A stretch of DNA of 26,893 nucleotides from Psilocybe azurescens (lineage: Eukaryota > Basidiomycota > Agaricomycetes > Agaricales > Agrocybaceae): positions 1 to 26,893 of the forward strand of contig JAJIRX010000120.1 of the NCBI GenBank assembly GCA_023853785.1. Reading direction: 5' to 3'. Made by a program: the position numbers and the translations under genes. Within the stretch, counting starts at the first letter, position 1. Each line of letters starts with the position of its first letter. The notes under the pieces are model-generated. The model did no database searches. It saw only the letters and a list, made by a program, of their open reading frames with translations, and was not told the origin of the DNA. This document shows positions 1 to 10,533 of the stretch, one piece after another.

Positions 1-1190
1 TTTTGATATCGCTAGCTGTATTTGTCTCAATGGTCTGAATCTTTGATTTTATGTGTACGAAGTCACTATGTATTTTTCAAAGAAATCCTTCTAGCCTGAT
101 TTCCGCTTACGACTAATTGGTCTCTACGTTCTGCATGCGTAAGTAATAGCTTGCAACTTGTCAAGTATAATCCTATTTTTAATGGAGTGAGACCGATAGG
201 GGTGTGCGCTCTTGTCCTTGTGTTTGCTTCTCTCTCTTGGAAAATGTAATAGTGCGTATTTGGTAGTGCGAGCTGTTTGGAACAGGAGGAGATTCTGAGC
301 GTTGATTTTATCTATGTCAGGATGATCGATATCACAAATAGGCTAACCGGCAAGTCTTCCAGGCAATTTGTATTCGCGTAGATTATGAAAATGGGCGTCC
401 TCATATTTTCTTAGTGTTAAATCAGCCGGAATAGGCTCTCATAGGCCCAGCTAGTCCATAGTCTGGTATTCTCCTTCTCATCATTCGCAAGATTGACTCT
501 TAGGGTCCGTGACTGATGTCCGAGTAGGTAGTACTCATCTCCCGGGGCTGAACGTGTGTCTGAGTCCACGTTCAGTGACTTTGAATTTTGTGGCAGATGA
601 CTTTGTTCTAATCAAGTTCCATTTTAGGCAACTTTTAAGAATGGGCACCATCAATCTATTTTTAGGTCTTCAGCAACCTCACTGTTGAGGCGTGCAAGCA
701 CTTATGCTCAGTTGGACAGAATAGATGGTACTCAGACTCGTGTCCCAAACATGTGTTATGAATGGCCTCATGTATGTAAGAATTCACACCAGGACTAAGC
801 TACGCATCCTTGCCAAATGGTTCTTATACAACTCGTCAAGGCGAACTACAGTCGACCACCAGGCCCTGGTGCATCAAGCATTAGCATAAATAAACAAGAA
901 GGTACCACAAATGCTGACATATTGAAGTGAGAACATAATCCAGGAATACGATTAAAACGACGCACCGTCAAAATCACGCTTTCATTAGTCTGCAAGCTAT
1001 ACTTGACAGTATGTAAAGGTGGCTGATTCAGTAAATGATTGTGAATCCTAGAAGGTCCTATTTATTTCCTGGACAACGTGAGATGGAGGGTGTTTCTTAC
1101 CTGTGTCTTATGACAAGTACGTTATCTTGAGGGACGAACATCAGGACGAAGATGAGATGGTATCCAGTGACTTGTATTCAGAATATGTGG
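1..1190. other. Left-end stretch without a recognised gene
   Basis: No long open frame and no recognisable protein similarity was seen on either strand. On the minus strand, a good splice-donor-like CAG/GTAAGA lies near 1101. A short open stretch just upstream of it could be more of the decayed 3' part of the F-box-like gene at 1191-1879. This is only a suggestion. Confidence 0.4.
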
Positions 1191-1879
1191 CTAATGGAAA
1201 TTTTGAATTTGCGTGCAGTGGGATGGTCGGTCAGTCCATATTGCCGTTCCTACCAGGAGTCTGACTTCCGTATTAACCACGAACATCTTCAACTTCCTGA
1301 GATTATAGTGGGAGGCAAATTAATAATGTTGACAAGTTGGAGGTGTTTGACGCGGGAGCTGGACTGAATCGAATGAAGGAGGTGTTGTGTCTCGTCGTTA
1401 AGTGATGTCCAATTGAGATAGGCCTCTTCCAGGACCAGAGAGAATTTCTCCACCTGAGTTGATGAAATCGTTTGAAGCAGCCATAGAAAGTTGTTTTCCG
1501 ATCCAAACCACGCTTGTATATCCCATATCGCAGAGAGTAAGCCAGACGATGCCCGTCCAATCCTAAGCCATCGTAATAGTGGTACCAGGTTTCCGACTCC
1601 GTGCACCAATATCTTGAACGAATGTATTCCCTTCAACAGGGTTGGGTTGCTTTCTAGAACCTGCCGCAAGTTCTCTGTTCTCCTTAGAACTTTAACGTCC
1701 ACTACAAGTTGGATGTCTTCGAACAGTCGCTTTTGGGCTCGTGGGCGGAAGAGCCAAGACGTGGCATTGCATGATCTGAGGGTGCACTTGTCGCCCTTTG
1801 AGGCTACGCAGTCGATAATGGTATCGAGGAGCTCCTGTGGTAAGCGAGCCGCCTTACGAGAGCCTCTGCGGGGTGCCAT
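1191..1879 (-). pseudogene. F-box-like protein gene A, frameshifted and truncated
   Basis: The ATG at 1879 opens a 196-codon frame with an F-box-like N-terminus: ARLPQELLDTIIDCVASKGD at about residues 11-30, then a Cys-rich helix and AQKRLFEDI near residue 50. This follows the layout of the other F-box-like proteins in the window. F-box proteins link substrates to Skp1/cullin ubiquitin ligases; the leucine-rich remainder would be the substrate-binding part. The first frame stops at 1289, but the next frame continues the family-like pattern with NLRKLKMFVV and ends at 1191. One extra base in the short G run at 1310-1312 (plus strand) joins them. The product would still be about half the length of paralogues B and D, so the gene is probably truncated as well. 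The substrate is unknown. Confidence 0.6.
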
Positions 1880-1913
1880 TTCGCTTAAGTTGCTCGGAGT
1901 CTATGTGCGGGTC

Positions 1914-1940
1914 GGGTGAATGGGTGAATGGGTGAATGGG
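1914..1940. repeat. 8-bp tandem repeat (GGGTGAAT, about 3.4 copies)
   Basis: Perfect tandem units of GGGTGAAT occupy 1914-1937, followed by GGG. The array lies about 35 bp upstream of the start codon of the minus-strand F-box-like gene A, so it would sit in its 5' leader or core promoter. Confidence 0.9.
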
Positions 1941-2120
1941 AACCTCGTGAGATTCATATGAGAGCGACTAACACAGCCTAGCGACTGATCACATGTCGTT
2001 GATACACCATCTGATCAAAAAGCCGTTTGTGTAGCTGAGAAACGCAATAAGACATTTTTGTGACACTAAAACTACACATTCACAATTCCCACAAAGATAA
2101 AATACATCATATCACTATCA

Positions 2121-3621
2121 TTACTGGTAAAAGGTTGATGTTACATTGATCCGGACTTCGACTAAGGGCAAGGCTAATAGAACGGGGAGCAAGAGCTGAG
2201 AGTCGATAGTAGGCTCAGGCTGTGGTTCGGGGATGGGAGTTCCCTCCATTTGAAAATGGACAAGTTTGTAGTCAAACGTGACCTTCCGCAAGTCGACAAA
2301 TGTTGGCTGAGTTAAAACTGCATCAAGCAGTTCCCATCCAGGACTAGGAACGAAGAATACGCGGGAGAATTCTTCGTAATAGGTAGTTCCATAAGGACGA
2401 AATTGCATCAGGTTTACTTCGACTTCAATTGAGATGGAAGATACGTGAATATTCGATTCAGAAGGAAGCAAGTTTGTCAAAGCCAGTTGAACCTGATCCA
2501 AGTCGAATAGGGATGTTGTTATCTTGAACCTTATATTGCGCAAGGACTTCAATTGGCTAAGCGGGATGGGATAGATAGTACTCCGAGCTATTGATATGTT
2601 CGTCATTTTGTATTCGAAGGAATGATGAAAATGACCTACATGTCCACTGCAGTTGGAGCTCAAGGCTTTCTAAAGTAGATGCCACATATAGGATAAGTTC
2701 CCGAAGGCTGTCATGCTCCTCGGACATTCTGGTTGGAAGATACACCACTAAATCTCGTAGACGTGGAAATGCTATAGTCGGCACCGTCAATGATGAAGCT
2801 CGCTCGGCAGAGAGGGGCCCAGTAGCTTGGAACAGTGGTATGTAAGGCGTATTGACAATTTCCAACTTCTCAACTCTTGAGATGGTCTGCAGACTGGACA
2901 GAGTCGTGATTTTCCGATCACATGGTTCATTGGCCCTGTCTTCATGCCAGTGCAAATTGGAGAGGGTGATTTCACGCAGACTAGTGGAGCCAAAAATACT
3001 AAGGAGCACCGTGTCCGACAGGTCTACGACGCCGCTGAGAGTCAAGGACTTCAATAGAGGATTAGAACATATCCGAAGAAGGTAAGGATTGTATTTGACG
3101 TCCCAAACGAATCGTCCGGCTGGCTTTTGGTACAAGTTGAAGCTTTCCAACGATTTACTGCGGGCCATTATGTCGAGTAGCTTGAAAACATTGTCCTTGA
3201 CGAGACCAGCTCGCCATAAGACCCGATGTAGTTTGCCTTGGAATCGTAGGCGTACCTTGCTGATCAGAGCTGGTGGGTTTGGATTAGGAACTTGGATAGT
3301 GATCGTCAAGGAGCGTATTACAGTGACCAGATTGTCGCCAACGTGATTTTGTGCCAGGGTTTTGACAAACCTAGCCGCACGTTTCTGGGTAGAAAACGAC
3401 GAATCACCATCGCCAAAGTGAAGGTCGACCCTATTGAAGAGATGGGTACGAGCTTCAAAATAGAACGATCGGGATACGAGGGAACAGGCTTTGAGAGTGG
3501 CTACACAGTTTGGCACCGTCTCAGAGCTTGAGAGCTGAGACCACGCCGCAACCTCATTGATGATGAGATGTATGATTTCTTGAGGTAATAGCAAAATTGA
3601 TTTCGAGCTCGATACCATCAT
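2121..3621 (-). CDS. F-box-like protein gene B (intact, two exons, 482 aa)
   Basis: Exon 1 is 3621-2640 and exon 2 is 2587-2121. The 52-bp intron (2588-2639) has donor GTAGGT and acceptor AATAG, phase 1. Splicing joins two frames into 482 codons with no internal stop. Residues about 11-60 form an F-box-like region: LLPQEIIHLIINEVA, then a conserved Ala-Cys-Ser-Leu-Val-Ser-Arg-Ser-Phe segment and an Arg-Thr-His-Leu-Phe end. A leucine-rich middle follows (for example PLLKSLTLSGVVDLSDTVLL). By family it would be an SCF ubiquitin-ligase substrate adaptor in cytoplasm or nucleus; the target is unknown. It is a paralogue of D: same length class, same intron position, same domain order. It diverges head-to-head from relic C, with 520 bp between the starts. 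It is the only F-box-like gene here that needs no frame correction. Confidence 0.85.
2588..2639 (-). other. Intron of F-box-like gene B
   Basis: It runs from GTAGGT to AATAG, is 52 bp long and interrupts a codon after the first base. Without it, the upstream frame ends after Ser-His-Pro-Ala and the conserved C-terminal part lies in another frame. With it removed, the junction reads WTSRSTIYPI. Paralogue D has an intron at the equivalent place and phase. Confidence 0.8.
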
Positions 3622-4141
3622 CGTTGAGTTCCTGTCATACTCATGAGCGTCGAGTCACCTTTTCTAGGGGTTTAGCGCTGCCGCTGAGCTCACCTTGTAC
3701 TAGCGATAATCGATGGATGGCCAGTGTGGTCGATGGTCAACCTCGAATTTGAGCTGTTGACAGGGTCATTGTTCATCGGCATTGACGGCAGCGAGTCGTG
3801 GCATTTTCCCTCGCAGAACTTATTTTTAACTTACAATGGAACACTATATGTACGGTTTTTTAGAACAATTACAAGGTTAAGTTACCGACCATCATTTTGA
3901 AACCAAGACCTGGCGTTCCCTATTCAAACCCTATCCACAGTGGCAGGATCTACACGGCAACTGAGTTGTCAATGACTGAGTACAAGTTGGCAATGCTTAG
4001 TCAGGCTTTTTGTTTTTAAATTCAAATTTAGCGATTATTACACAATGTTCAAATTTTTGTTTCGTTCTAACTTCAATTTCATTTTTGCCTGCAAATGCTG
4101 TAGGCGAAACCCAGTAATTCTTCAGATTCACTCTCAAAATT
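3622..4141. promoter_or_regulatory. Divergent intergenic region between B (-) and C (+)
   Basis: These 520 bp separate the start codons of two head-to-head F-box-like genes, so they should hold both promoters. The part next to C (about 4010-4090) is strongly A/T-rich with repeated TTCAAATTT words. No specific factor site is claimed. C is decayed, so only the B-side promoter may still matter. Confidence 0.4.
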
Positions 4142-4927
4142 ATGACGCAGACTATTCTTCCCCAAGAATTAGTTGAACTCATTATCGACGAAGTTGGCAA
4201 TGAAAGCAACAGAAGGTGTCGCCTCCCAGCTTAACGGCTTGCTCTTTGATATCCTGGTCCTTCCTTATACCGGCACGGAAACATATATGCAATGTTGTAA
4301 ACTTGGTCGACGACACAGGTTGAGAAGACCCAGAAAGCCAAAAGATATATCAAGGCTCGAGCGCTTCGCGAATCTCTTACAACACGACCTGCAAGCACCC
4401 CACCTGCCACTACACTTCAAGGCATTAAATATTCGGTATTATCTTACTCCGGCCGACCACTGGATGCTAGAACTAGGTGCCCTTTCGTATCCGAAATCCT
4501 CCAATCGATCCCGGGGTTGATTATAAGCAATCGGCTCATCTGCAAATCCTTAAAGTTCGTTACAATAGGCGATCAACGCAGGTTTTCTTCCTTTATTAAA
4601 GTGGAGGATTTTCAATCGCGAAGAACTCTTCATAACCCCATTATCAATTAAAACGCTCATTATAGATGGTAAATGGACCAAATCCAACGCGTAAAAAGAG
4701 AAACGAATCTGTGGCCACGATCGGGGTGGATTAGTTTGGACGGTGTCTGTTCCAGCGACAGGTTTCTAAACTTGTCTGCCCTACAACTCGAGTTTTCTTT
4801 TGGATACAACTATGATAATACTGTCACCACACGATTTGCACCTCTACTGGCGAAGGAATTACACCAACTCGTGCAGGGAATGCTCAAACGTCTACTTCCA
4901 TCTATTTCTCGGTCGCCTTCGGTATAG
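4142..4927 (+). pseudogene. F-box-like short-type copy C, decayed with internal deletion
   Basis: The start MTQTILPQELVELIIDEVG matches the N-termini of short-type genes E and G. The reading then hops frames near 4230, 4320 and 4453, each explained by one missing base. The recovered pieces follow E and G in order: LTACSLISWSF, then VVNLVDDTG, then SRLERFANLLQ, then SEILQSIPG. Near 4520-4540 the text jumps from the segment equivalent to G's LIPGIHKF to one equivalent to E's LEILELKW. More than 100 residues are therefore missing, together with the intron position seen in E and G. The last piece, SGWISLDGVCSSDRFLNLSA, matches the conserved C-terminal SAGW-SLD block and stops at 4927. The internal deletion means this is a real relic, whatever the cause of the frameshifts. 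Confidence 0.7.
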
Positions 4928-5387
4928 GTTGACATATATATAGATGTGGTAGGTAATAAAAACTCCTGGCGGCTGGAATATGAACATATTATTCGGAACC
5001 GGAGGCTGGTGAGTCGTATTCAAGACTTTTGGTGTTTCGTTCTGTGGTCAATTGTCACCTGAGTTCGCTACTTAGACAAAGATCGTTTGTTCTGAGTCAT
5101 TAATAGATGCAGCCACTGTAAGCCTGGCGGCTCACCGCTTCATATACAGTCCGAGCAACTAGATGCCAGAGTGTATCTATAGCGCCATTTTGGTGTAACG
5201 GTTATGGTTTGTCGGACTGGCATGACCAGCTTACAGCTCCTGTCAGTACGCCGTACCCACACGTAATATTGTGTTAGGGATACATACTTATTTTATCACA
5301 AGTTGTACCCAATGAGTGTGCGGGGCCATTCCTGGTGTCTGTCATTTCGTGGGAGTGATAGAAGGCGATTTAAAAATAAGAGAAACC
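4928..5387. other. Intergenic stretch between relic C and the Cdc42-like gene
   Basis: No coding signal was recognised. It should contain the promoter and 5' leader of the Cdc42-like gene starting at 5388; no certain TATA element or factor site can be named. Confidence 0.35.
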
Positions 5388-6238
5388 ATGACAATGAAGT
5401 GTGTAGTCGTTGGAGATGATGCTGTTGGAAAGGTACATCATAAATTTCTCAATCATCTCCTTCTAATATCTAATGGCCTCAAAATTCTCTTACCTATAGA
5501 CCTGCCTGCTGATTTCGTATACCACAAATAAATTCCCAAGTGAATACGTTCCAACAGTGTGTATCAATGTTTCCTGCTTTGCGTAGTTATTTAAATCGTC
5601 ATCTCTGAACAGGTTTTCGGCAATTATGCCATCACAGTAATGATTGGCGAGGATCCTTACACATTAGGTCTATTTGATACAGCTGGTGCGTTTCTGTGCA
5701 TTCCCGACTTCCAACCTACCTGCATGCTATCGATGTAACCACTATTGTCCCTGATTTTGTAGGTCAGGAAGATTACGACCGTCTGCGCCCACTGTCGTAC
5801 CCACAGGCAGATGTTTTCTTGGTCTGCTTTAGTGTGGCTTCCCCGCCTCCTTCGAAAACGTGAAGGAGAAGTGGTTCCCGAAGTCCATCATCACTGTCCT
5901 GGTGTACCTTGCCTGATCGTTGGAACACAAGCTGATTTAAGGGATGATTTTCGAGTAACAGAGAAGCTGGCCATGCAGAAGCAGAGACCAGTCACGACTG
6001 AGCAGGGAGAGAGACTTGCACGGGAGCTCGGAGCAGCCAAATACGTAGAATGTTCGGCTTTAACGCAAATTGAGGGCTTGAAAAATGTGTTCCATGAGGT
6101 GCATTCTTTTCCGTTACAACTCGACCTATGATCAACTCCTGACCGTTCCCGCCTCGTCTCCCATTCTTTCAGGTTATTGAAGTAGCACTTGAGACTCCTG
6201 TTCTGCAGAAAAAGAAAATGACGTGTCTCGTCCTTTAA
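5388..6238 (+). CDS. cdc42-like: Cdc42-like Rho-family small GTPase, five exons, frameshifted in exon 4
   Basis: Exons are 5388-5432, 5500-5556, 5613-5685, 5763-6098 and 6173-6238, with introns of 67, 56, 77 and 74 bp. The spliced product is about 192 aa, the normal Cdc42 length. Cdc42 is a membrane-anchored GTP switch for polarity and actin in fungi. Seen here: P-loop GDDAVGKT, switch I YVPTVFGNYA, switch [20 protein letters not shown], the TQAD guanine-binding motif, ECSAL, a KKK tract and a C-terminal CLVL prenylation box. Two positions differ from normal Cdc42. The residue equivalent to Gly12 is Asp (usually GTPase-deficient), and the one equivalent to Asp38 is Gly (effector contact). One residue is also gained after SALTQ. 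Exon 4 lacks one base in the C run at 5841-5844 and one near 5877-5881, so the gene as written cannot make a full protein. It is either an assembly error or a recently dead paralogue. Confidence 0.9.
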
Positions 6239-6709
6239 GAATTGATGACTAGGACTACTTACTGCCCTTCTACATTATGCTTGCCACTCACCATCACGCC
6301 ACGATCTGGTTGTATATCGGACATTGCTTATTCGCTTGACTATCTCTTTTTCTACTTGTGTTTGCGCCTTCTTATCTGCTACTAGTTAAGACAAATCTGA
6401 TATATTCTTCTTCGACCCGTGCCTAGTACTTAGCGTAGAGATACGTCGACTTGACATTCTGAAGGATGCGTAGATGGTTTGGCAGGCATGATATGCAATA
6501 TCCAACCAGAACGTAACCAAAATTTCCACAGCTCCTCTAGTTCATCGAATAGAAGTTCCAAGGTGTCGTGTCATGTGTGGTCGAACGCGATAAGTTGTAC
6601 TACCAGCTAGGAAATCATCAACTCAACAGATTCGAAGGCAAGTGCGAATACGCATTTACACGCATTTAATGCATACACAAGGCATATTTAATGGGGGTTT
6701 CGGACGTGA
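6239..6709. other. Convergent intergenic region
   Basis: This lies between the 3' ends of the plus-strand Cdc42-like gene and the minus-strand HMG-box gene, so it should hold both 3' ends. No gene or clear terminator signal was recognised. Confidence 0.35.
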
Positions 6710-8286
6710 TCATAATGTACATAGGTTGTTGGGAGACATGGAAATGATTCGTGGAAAATGAGAGTCGTAAAAAGCGGAATCCCTGATGTCAAGCCGTTGA
6801 AAGTCGAATGTTGAATGAAACATGGAATCATTTGTGCAGAAAAAGCACAATCTCGAATTGCGCCTGGACTCCGAAGCACCCATGCTGAAATCGAAGAATT
6901 GATAGATGGACGCGTCTTGATCTTGACATTCCATATCGGAATATTCGGTGGACTGGGCAATGATCTCCGATCGCCTCATCAGCTCGTTCGTGTACTGCTG
7001 TAACAGCGAATCATCCTCAAGTCCGCGGCTTGAGAACGTGTAGCTGAATAGGGCCAAATAATCGGCGCTGGGATAAGGATTGTCGCATAACAAGGACGAT
7101 GGTGCGGGACCATGGGAGTATGTAGAAAGATTGAGAGCTGGAACGGGAGGCATGTCTGAAACCGTATCGTCGAAACTGTTGTCGTATGATGAGGATGTAC
7201 GGGGAAGGGTGGGTATAGAAGTAGTCATAAAATCGTGGGTGTATCGTTGATATGCATACTGGCCTGTTACGTGGTCGAGATGGGGACGGAAGGGAGAAGG
7301 AGGCTCGCATTCAACCGCAGGCATTTTCTGTCGAGCATGTGAGTAAGAGTGCTCAAGATCGAGTTCTGAACGCCAAATATACCTCTTTCCTGTTCCTCGA
7401 AGCCATTTGAAATTCTGGGATTTCTGAAGTTGGAAGGTAAGGAATAGTTGGTGGAGTAGAAACAATTTATTTACCATAAGTGTCATGCGCAGGATGCTGA
7501 AAGTCGTCAGAGATGGGAAATGATAGGCTGGACGGAGAGAGCGATGAAGATTGGATAAATCTCTGAGCGGCATCTCGGGCAACTGCGAGATACATTCCGG
7601 CAGGTTGAGTGGTCGGAACGTACGACGAGTCAGGACCAGGCTCAGGGCACGTATCCAAAGACCTCGACCAATTGCCGTCAGAGGCCGTAGACATCTTTCT
7701 CTTCTTCTCTGGGGACTTGGATGCCCCTGTGATCTTCCGAGAGCTAGATGGCTTGGGACTAGCTTTCATACCAGGGGAGTAAACGTAGTCGGGGAACTTG
7801 GCGTAATGTTGTTCCTTCTCCATAGCGGCGAGTTCGCAGAACGGTTTCTTTTCCTCGAGAGACATATTATTCCAAACTTTGCCAGCATGCTTGCTAAGCT
7901 CGTTCTGCTGGCCCTTCCCAGATGCACGCGCGCTGCTAATGTAGGCCGAACGGAAGAAAATGAAGGCGTTACGGGGCCGAGGGATGTGGTCAGGGTCGCG
8001 ACGACGCGTATGTGTGATCCTACGCGAGGGAACAGACGATGGGGCGTTAATGCCAGAGGATCCAGGAGCATCATACAGGGACGAAGTCGTGTTTTGGTCT
8101 TTTGGGGCGTGCTGGGCTCCACCCCGTGACCAGGGAATTGCCAGCCAGCCTCTGATATCACGGTTAGGACTCAGAAAATAAAGGGGCCGAGCAACAGCAA
8201 TTATACGTACTATCATAAGTGGTCGGTATATGTTCAGCAGGTTGCGTTGAGTGAGAGTTAGGTGCAGCGCTGAGGAACATAGACAT
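6710..8286 (-). CDS. HMG-box (MATA/SOX-type) DNA-binding protein, four exons, about 471 aa
   Basis: Exons, in minus-strand order, are 8286-8207, 8151-7475, 7423-7383 and 7327-6710. Intron 2 is 51 bp and intron 3 is 55 bp; the third exon is only 41 nt. Splicing gives one uninterrupted frame of about 471 codons starting MSMFLSAAPNSHS. Residues about 82-155 form an HMG box opening with PRPRNAFIFFRSAYISS and continuing with a conserved VWNNMSLEEKKPF helix and a YAKFPDYVY end. This is the MATA-like layout common in basidiomycete regulators. A basic TRRRD patch lies just before it, a basic KKRK patch follows it, and the C-terminal half is Ser/Pro/Tyr-rich, fitting an activation region. The protein should act in the nucleus. 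HMG proteins of this type often control mating or development, but its target here is unknown. The first intron can be placed two ways in frame (8206-8152 or 8210-8150). Confidence 0.85.
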
Positions 8287-9319
8287 GACGATGACTTTGT
8301 ATGCTCGAGAATATTCGAGTGATTTCAGAAGAGTTCAGTACAATGTACTGACGCCCACAAAGTCCCTCCATTCTGTGCACCTTAAGAGCCCAAACCTCAG
8401 AAAATATTCATTCACCGCAGATGTAGCGTTAGATTTTGCCCCCTCGATATAAGAACGGTGAGGTGGCCTCAAGGCTGATCCCTCGTTATAATCACATACC
8501 GTCTGTCCTTTTGGGAGGCGAAGATCAATCCATCAATAATCGATGGGCACGCGGGGACGGGTGACGAACCGAGATAAGCAGGTTCCAGAGCAGAATGACC
8601 ACTGCATGTGCTGACACCAGGGAAGGAATGACATCAACGTCAAAGGGCTGGATTGTCCTACGGAAGGGGTGTAAGAAAGGCGAACAGTTATTACTAAAGG
8701 ATTGAACTCACGAAGACCAGTCGGCATGGCAGAAGAACATAGCAACTATGAGTTCCACATACGCACTCAAAAAATACTTAAGTAGTATCCTGGGATGACA
8801 GACGAGGACTGGTCTTTTCATGGATTAATGAAAAGCCACCTGTTGTTTTGTACTTGAAAAACTTCGGAATATAGGAACTTCAGAGAGGATGCAAAAGCAA
8901 CGATGCACTGGTGAAAAGATTGCCATTATAATGTGGTCCAATCTCTAAAGGCAAATTGTCTGATGGCATGACAGTAGATGACAGTGCCAGCCGCTTGATT
9001 TCATTATATAGGATTTGGTTTATTAAACCCTAAAAGAAGGCGATTAGACTTCACATATCGGCATGTGGAAAGAAAAACCATGTTATGCACCTATATAGTT
9101 GTACAAGAGTGGGAGTGGGAGTAGAAAAGGACACGAGCAGTGAGACCAATATATTGAATTCGATGAAAGGCGGGGGAGGCGGGAATGTCCGAGTCGGGTA
9201 TAAGAAGGCACGTGCACACCGTCGCGCTCGTTGGCTCGTCGGTACCACTCCTATAGCTAACATTGAGCCAACTATAGTAAGTAGTACTCAGTATTGGCAG
9301 CGCCCATCTGGTCTACGGG
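8287..9319. other. Upstream region of the HMG-box gene, no firm gene
   Basis: This should hold the promoter of the minus-strand HMG gene. A minus-strand 70-codon frame at 8533-8745 has a possible 54-bp intron (GTGAGT..CGTAG) and a few hydrophobic stretches, but no recognisable domain. Nothing else with coding character was seen. Confidence 0.35.
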
Positions 9320-9421
9320 AACAAAAAATTGGTCTCCGTATCAGAGTCCTATGGAAACCCGGACTGTCAAGCTTCAGAAGGTTTTGCCAAACACATAGCG
9401 GCTAGCTATGCCGATGTTTGA
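9320..9421 (+). pseudogene. C-terminal scrap of a long-type F-box-like gene
   Basis: The frame reads YGNPDCQASEGFAKHIAASY near its end and stops at 9421. It matches the extreme C-terminus of gene D (YGNPDCQASKSFAKH..) in protein and at roughly four in five bases by eye. A weaker upstream match (KKLVSVSES versus RLVFCNNPG) reaches back to about 9320. It is on the opposite strand to D, so the two copies form an inverted repeat with the D copy at 10534-10612. No more of the gene was recognised upstream. It is a duplication remnant, not a working gene. Confidence 0.65.
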
Positions 9422-10533
9422 TGGCACGTGAACATTGTATTTAGGTCGTTAGGACCTCAGAAACCTGCAGATGTTATATTAAAATAATATTTTTCCACCA
9501 GCGGTTGAAGGAAGACCTGACCCGAAGACATTTACGAACATGTTATGCAACTTGCCTGATCTTCGCTCACACGATTGCCAAATCCGGACACTAGTGACTG
9601 CTGATTTCTCGTTTGCTTTGATACAATTATTGCATTCACCAGTAATTACCTACGGTCAAAAATTGTATTAAGAATTGATCAATACTATCATATCTTTTAA
9701 TTAAAACTTATTTCAATGAAATTGACCCAGCCAATACTTTGGAAATTGACAAATAGTGTCTTTTTTGGAAACATTTATTGTAACCAATTACAGACCGTTT
9801 CTATTCCAGTGTTGCTGCCGGTACGAGTACACATTCATACAAGTCTCAGTGTCCTTAAAAACATGCCAGAGCTAGAGTCAAATTCATCAAAATCATTCAA
9901 TCGAGCATGGGCATGCCTCTAAGGAGCACAAGCGCGCAGGGAGCGCACTGCAACACTTAGCCATACACCGATTTGGTTTGCTGAGTCAGTGTGTTGGTCA
10001 ATGTTACTTCACGCAATTGCAGCTTTTGTCAGTGTTTTCTTGAAGTCAAATATCAACCGTTTTCTACGAAAACATTTTTACTGTCAACTTTAAGGTGTAA
10101 CAAAATATAACTTAAAAAAATTACAATAAATTTCATGTAAACCTAGAAGGAAAACTGGAGTCCTTATGGGCTAAATTCTGACTGCGGAAATTCACCATTC
10201 AACGTGTTGTGTAGCCACAATAAATTAGGGAAACATGAAATTCCAATGTATTTACACTCCTTTTAATTTCATCCTTTGGCATGATTCAAATTCGGAAGAT
10301 CGAATGAGGATACCTCCAAAAGTGGGATACCTGAGATGGGGGTACCTGCGCATGTTATCTGCGAACTGTTGAACCACTTTATTTATGGTAATGCTACTAA
10401 AGAAACATATTCCGATGGTTGTGCTCCATATCCCATAAGTAACTTGTGCTGATAGTTGGAGTTTTATCCAATGCAGTATATCATCCACAGGTTTTAGGGG
10501 TCCTGATAACCTAAATATAGTGTTTGCATATGG
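9422..10533. other. A/T-rich spacer downstream of gene D
   Basis: It is mostly A/T-rich, with no recognisable gene. A plus-strand open stretch at about 9498-9671 (about 57 codons, containing LCNLPDLRSHDCQIRTLV) and a minus-strand 78-codon frame at 10252-10488 have no visible relatives. They are not called as genes. It separates the F-box scrap from the parent-like copy in D. Confidence 0.4.

Noticed and set aside
8533..8760. Minus-strand frame with a possible 54-bp intron and a Pro-Trp...Ser-Gly-Thr-Cys-Leu spacing faintly like a STE3-type pheromone receptor
   Set aside because: The spacing is wrong, the other helices of such a receptor are absent, and no pheromone precursor gene was seen nearby. 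Most likely chance.
9498..9671. Plus-strand open stretch with leucine-rich text following the F-box scrap
   Set aside because: Only about 57 codons, lies after the scrap's stop codon, and matches no part of genes B or D that I can see.
10252..10488. Minus-strand 78-codon frame downstream of gene D
   Set aside because: A/T-rich spacer, no similarity to the family and no splice signal connecting it to D.
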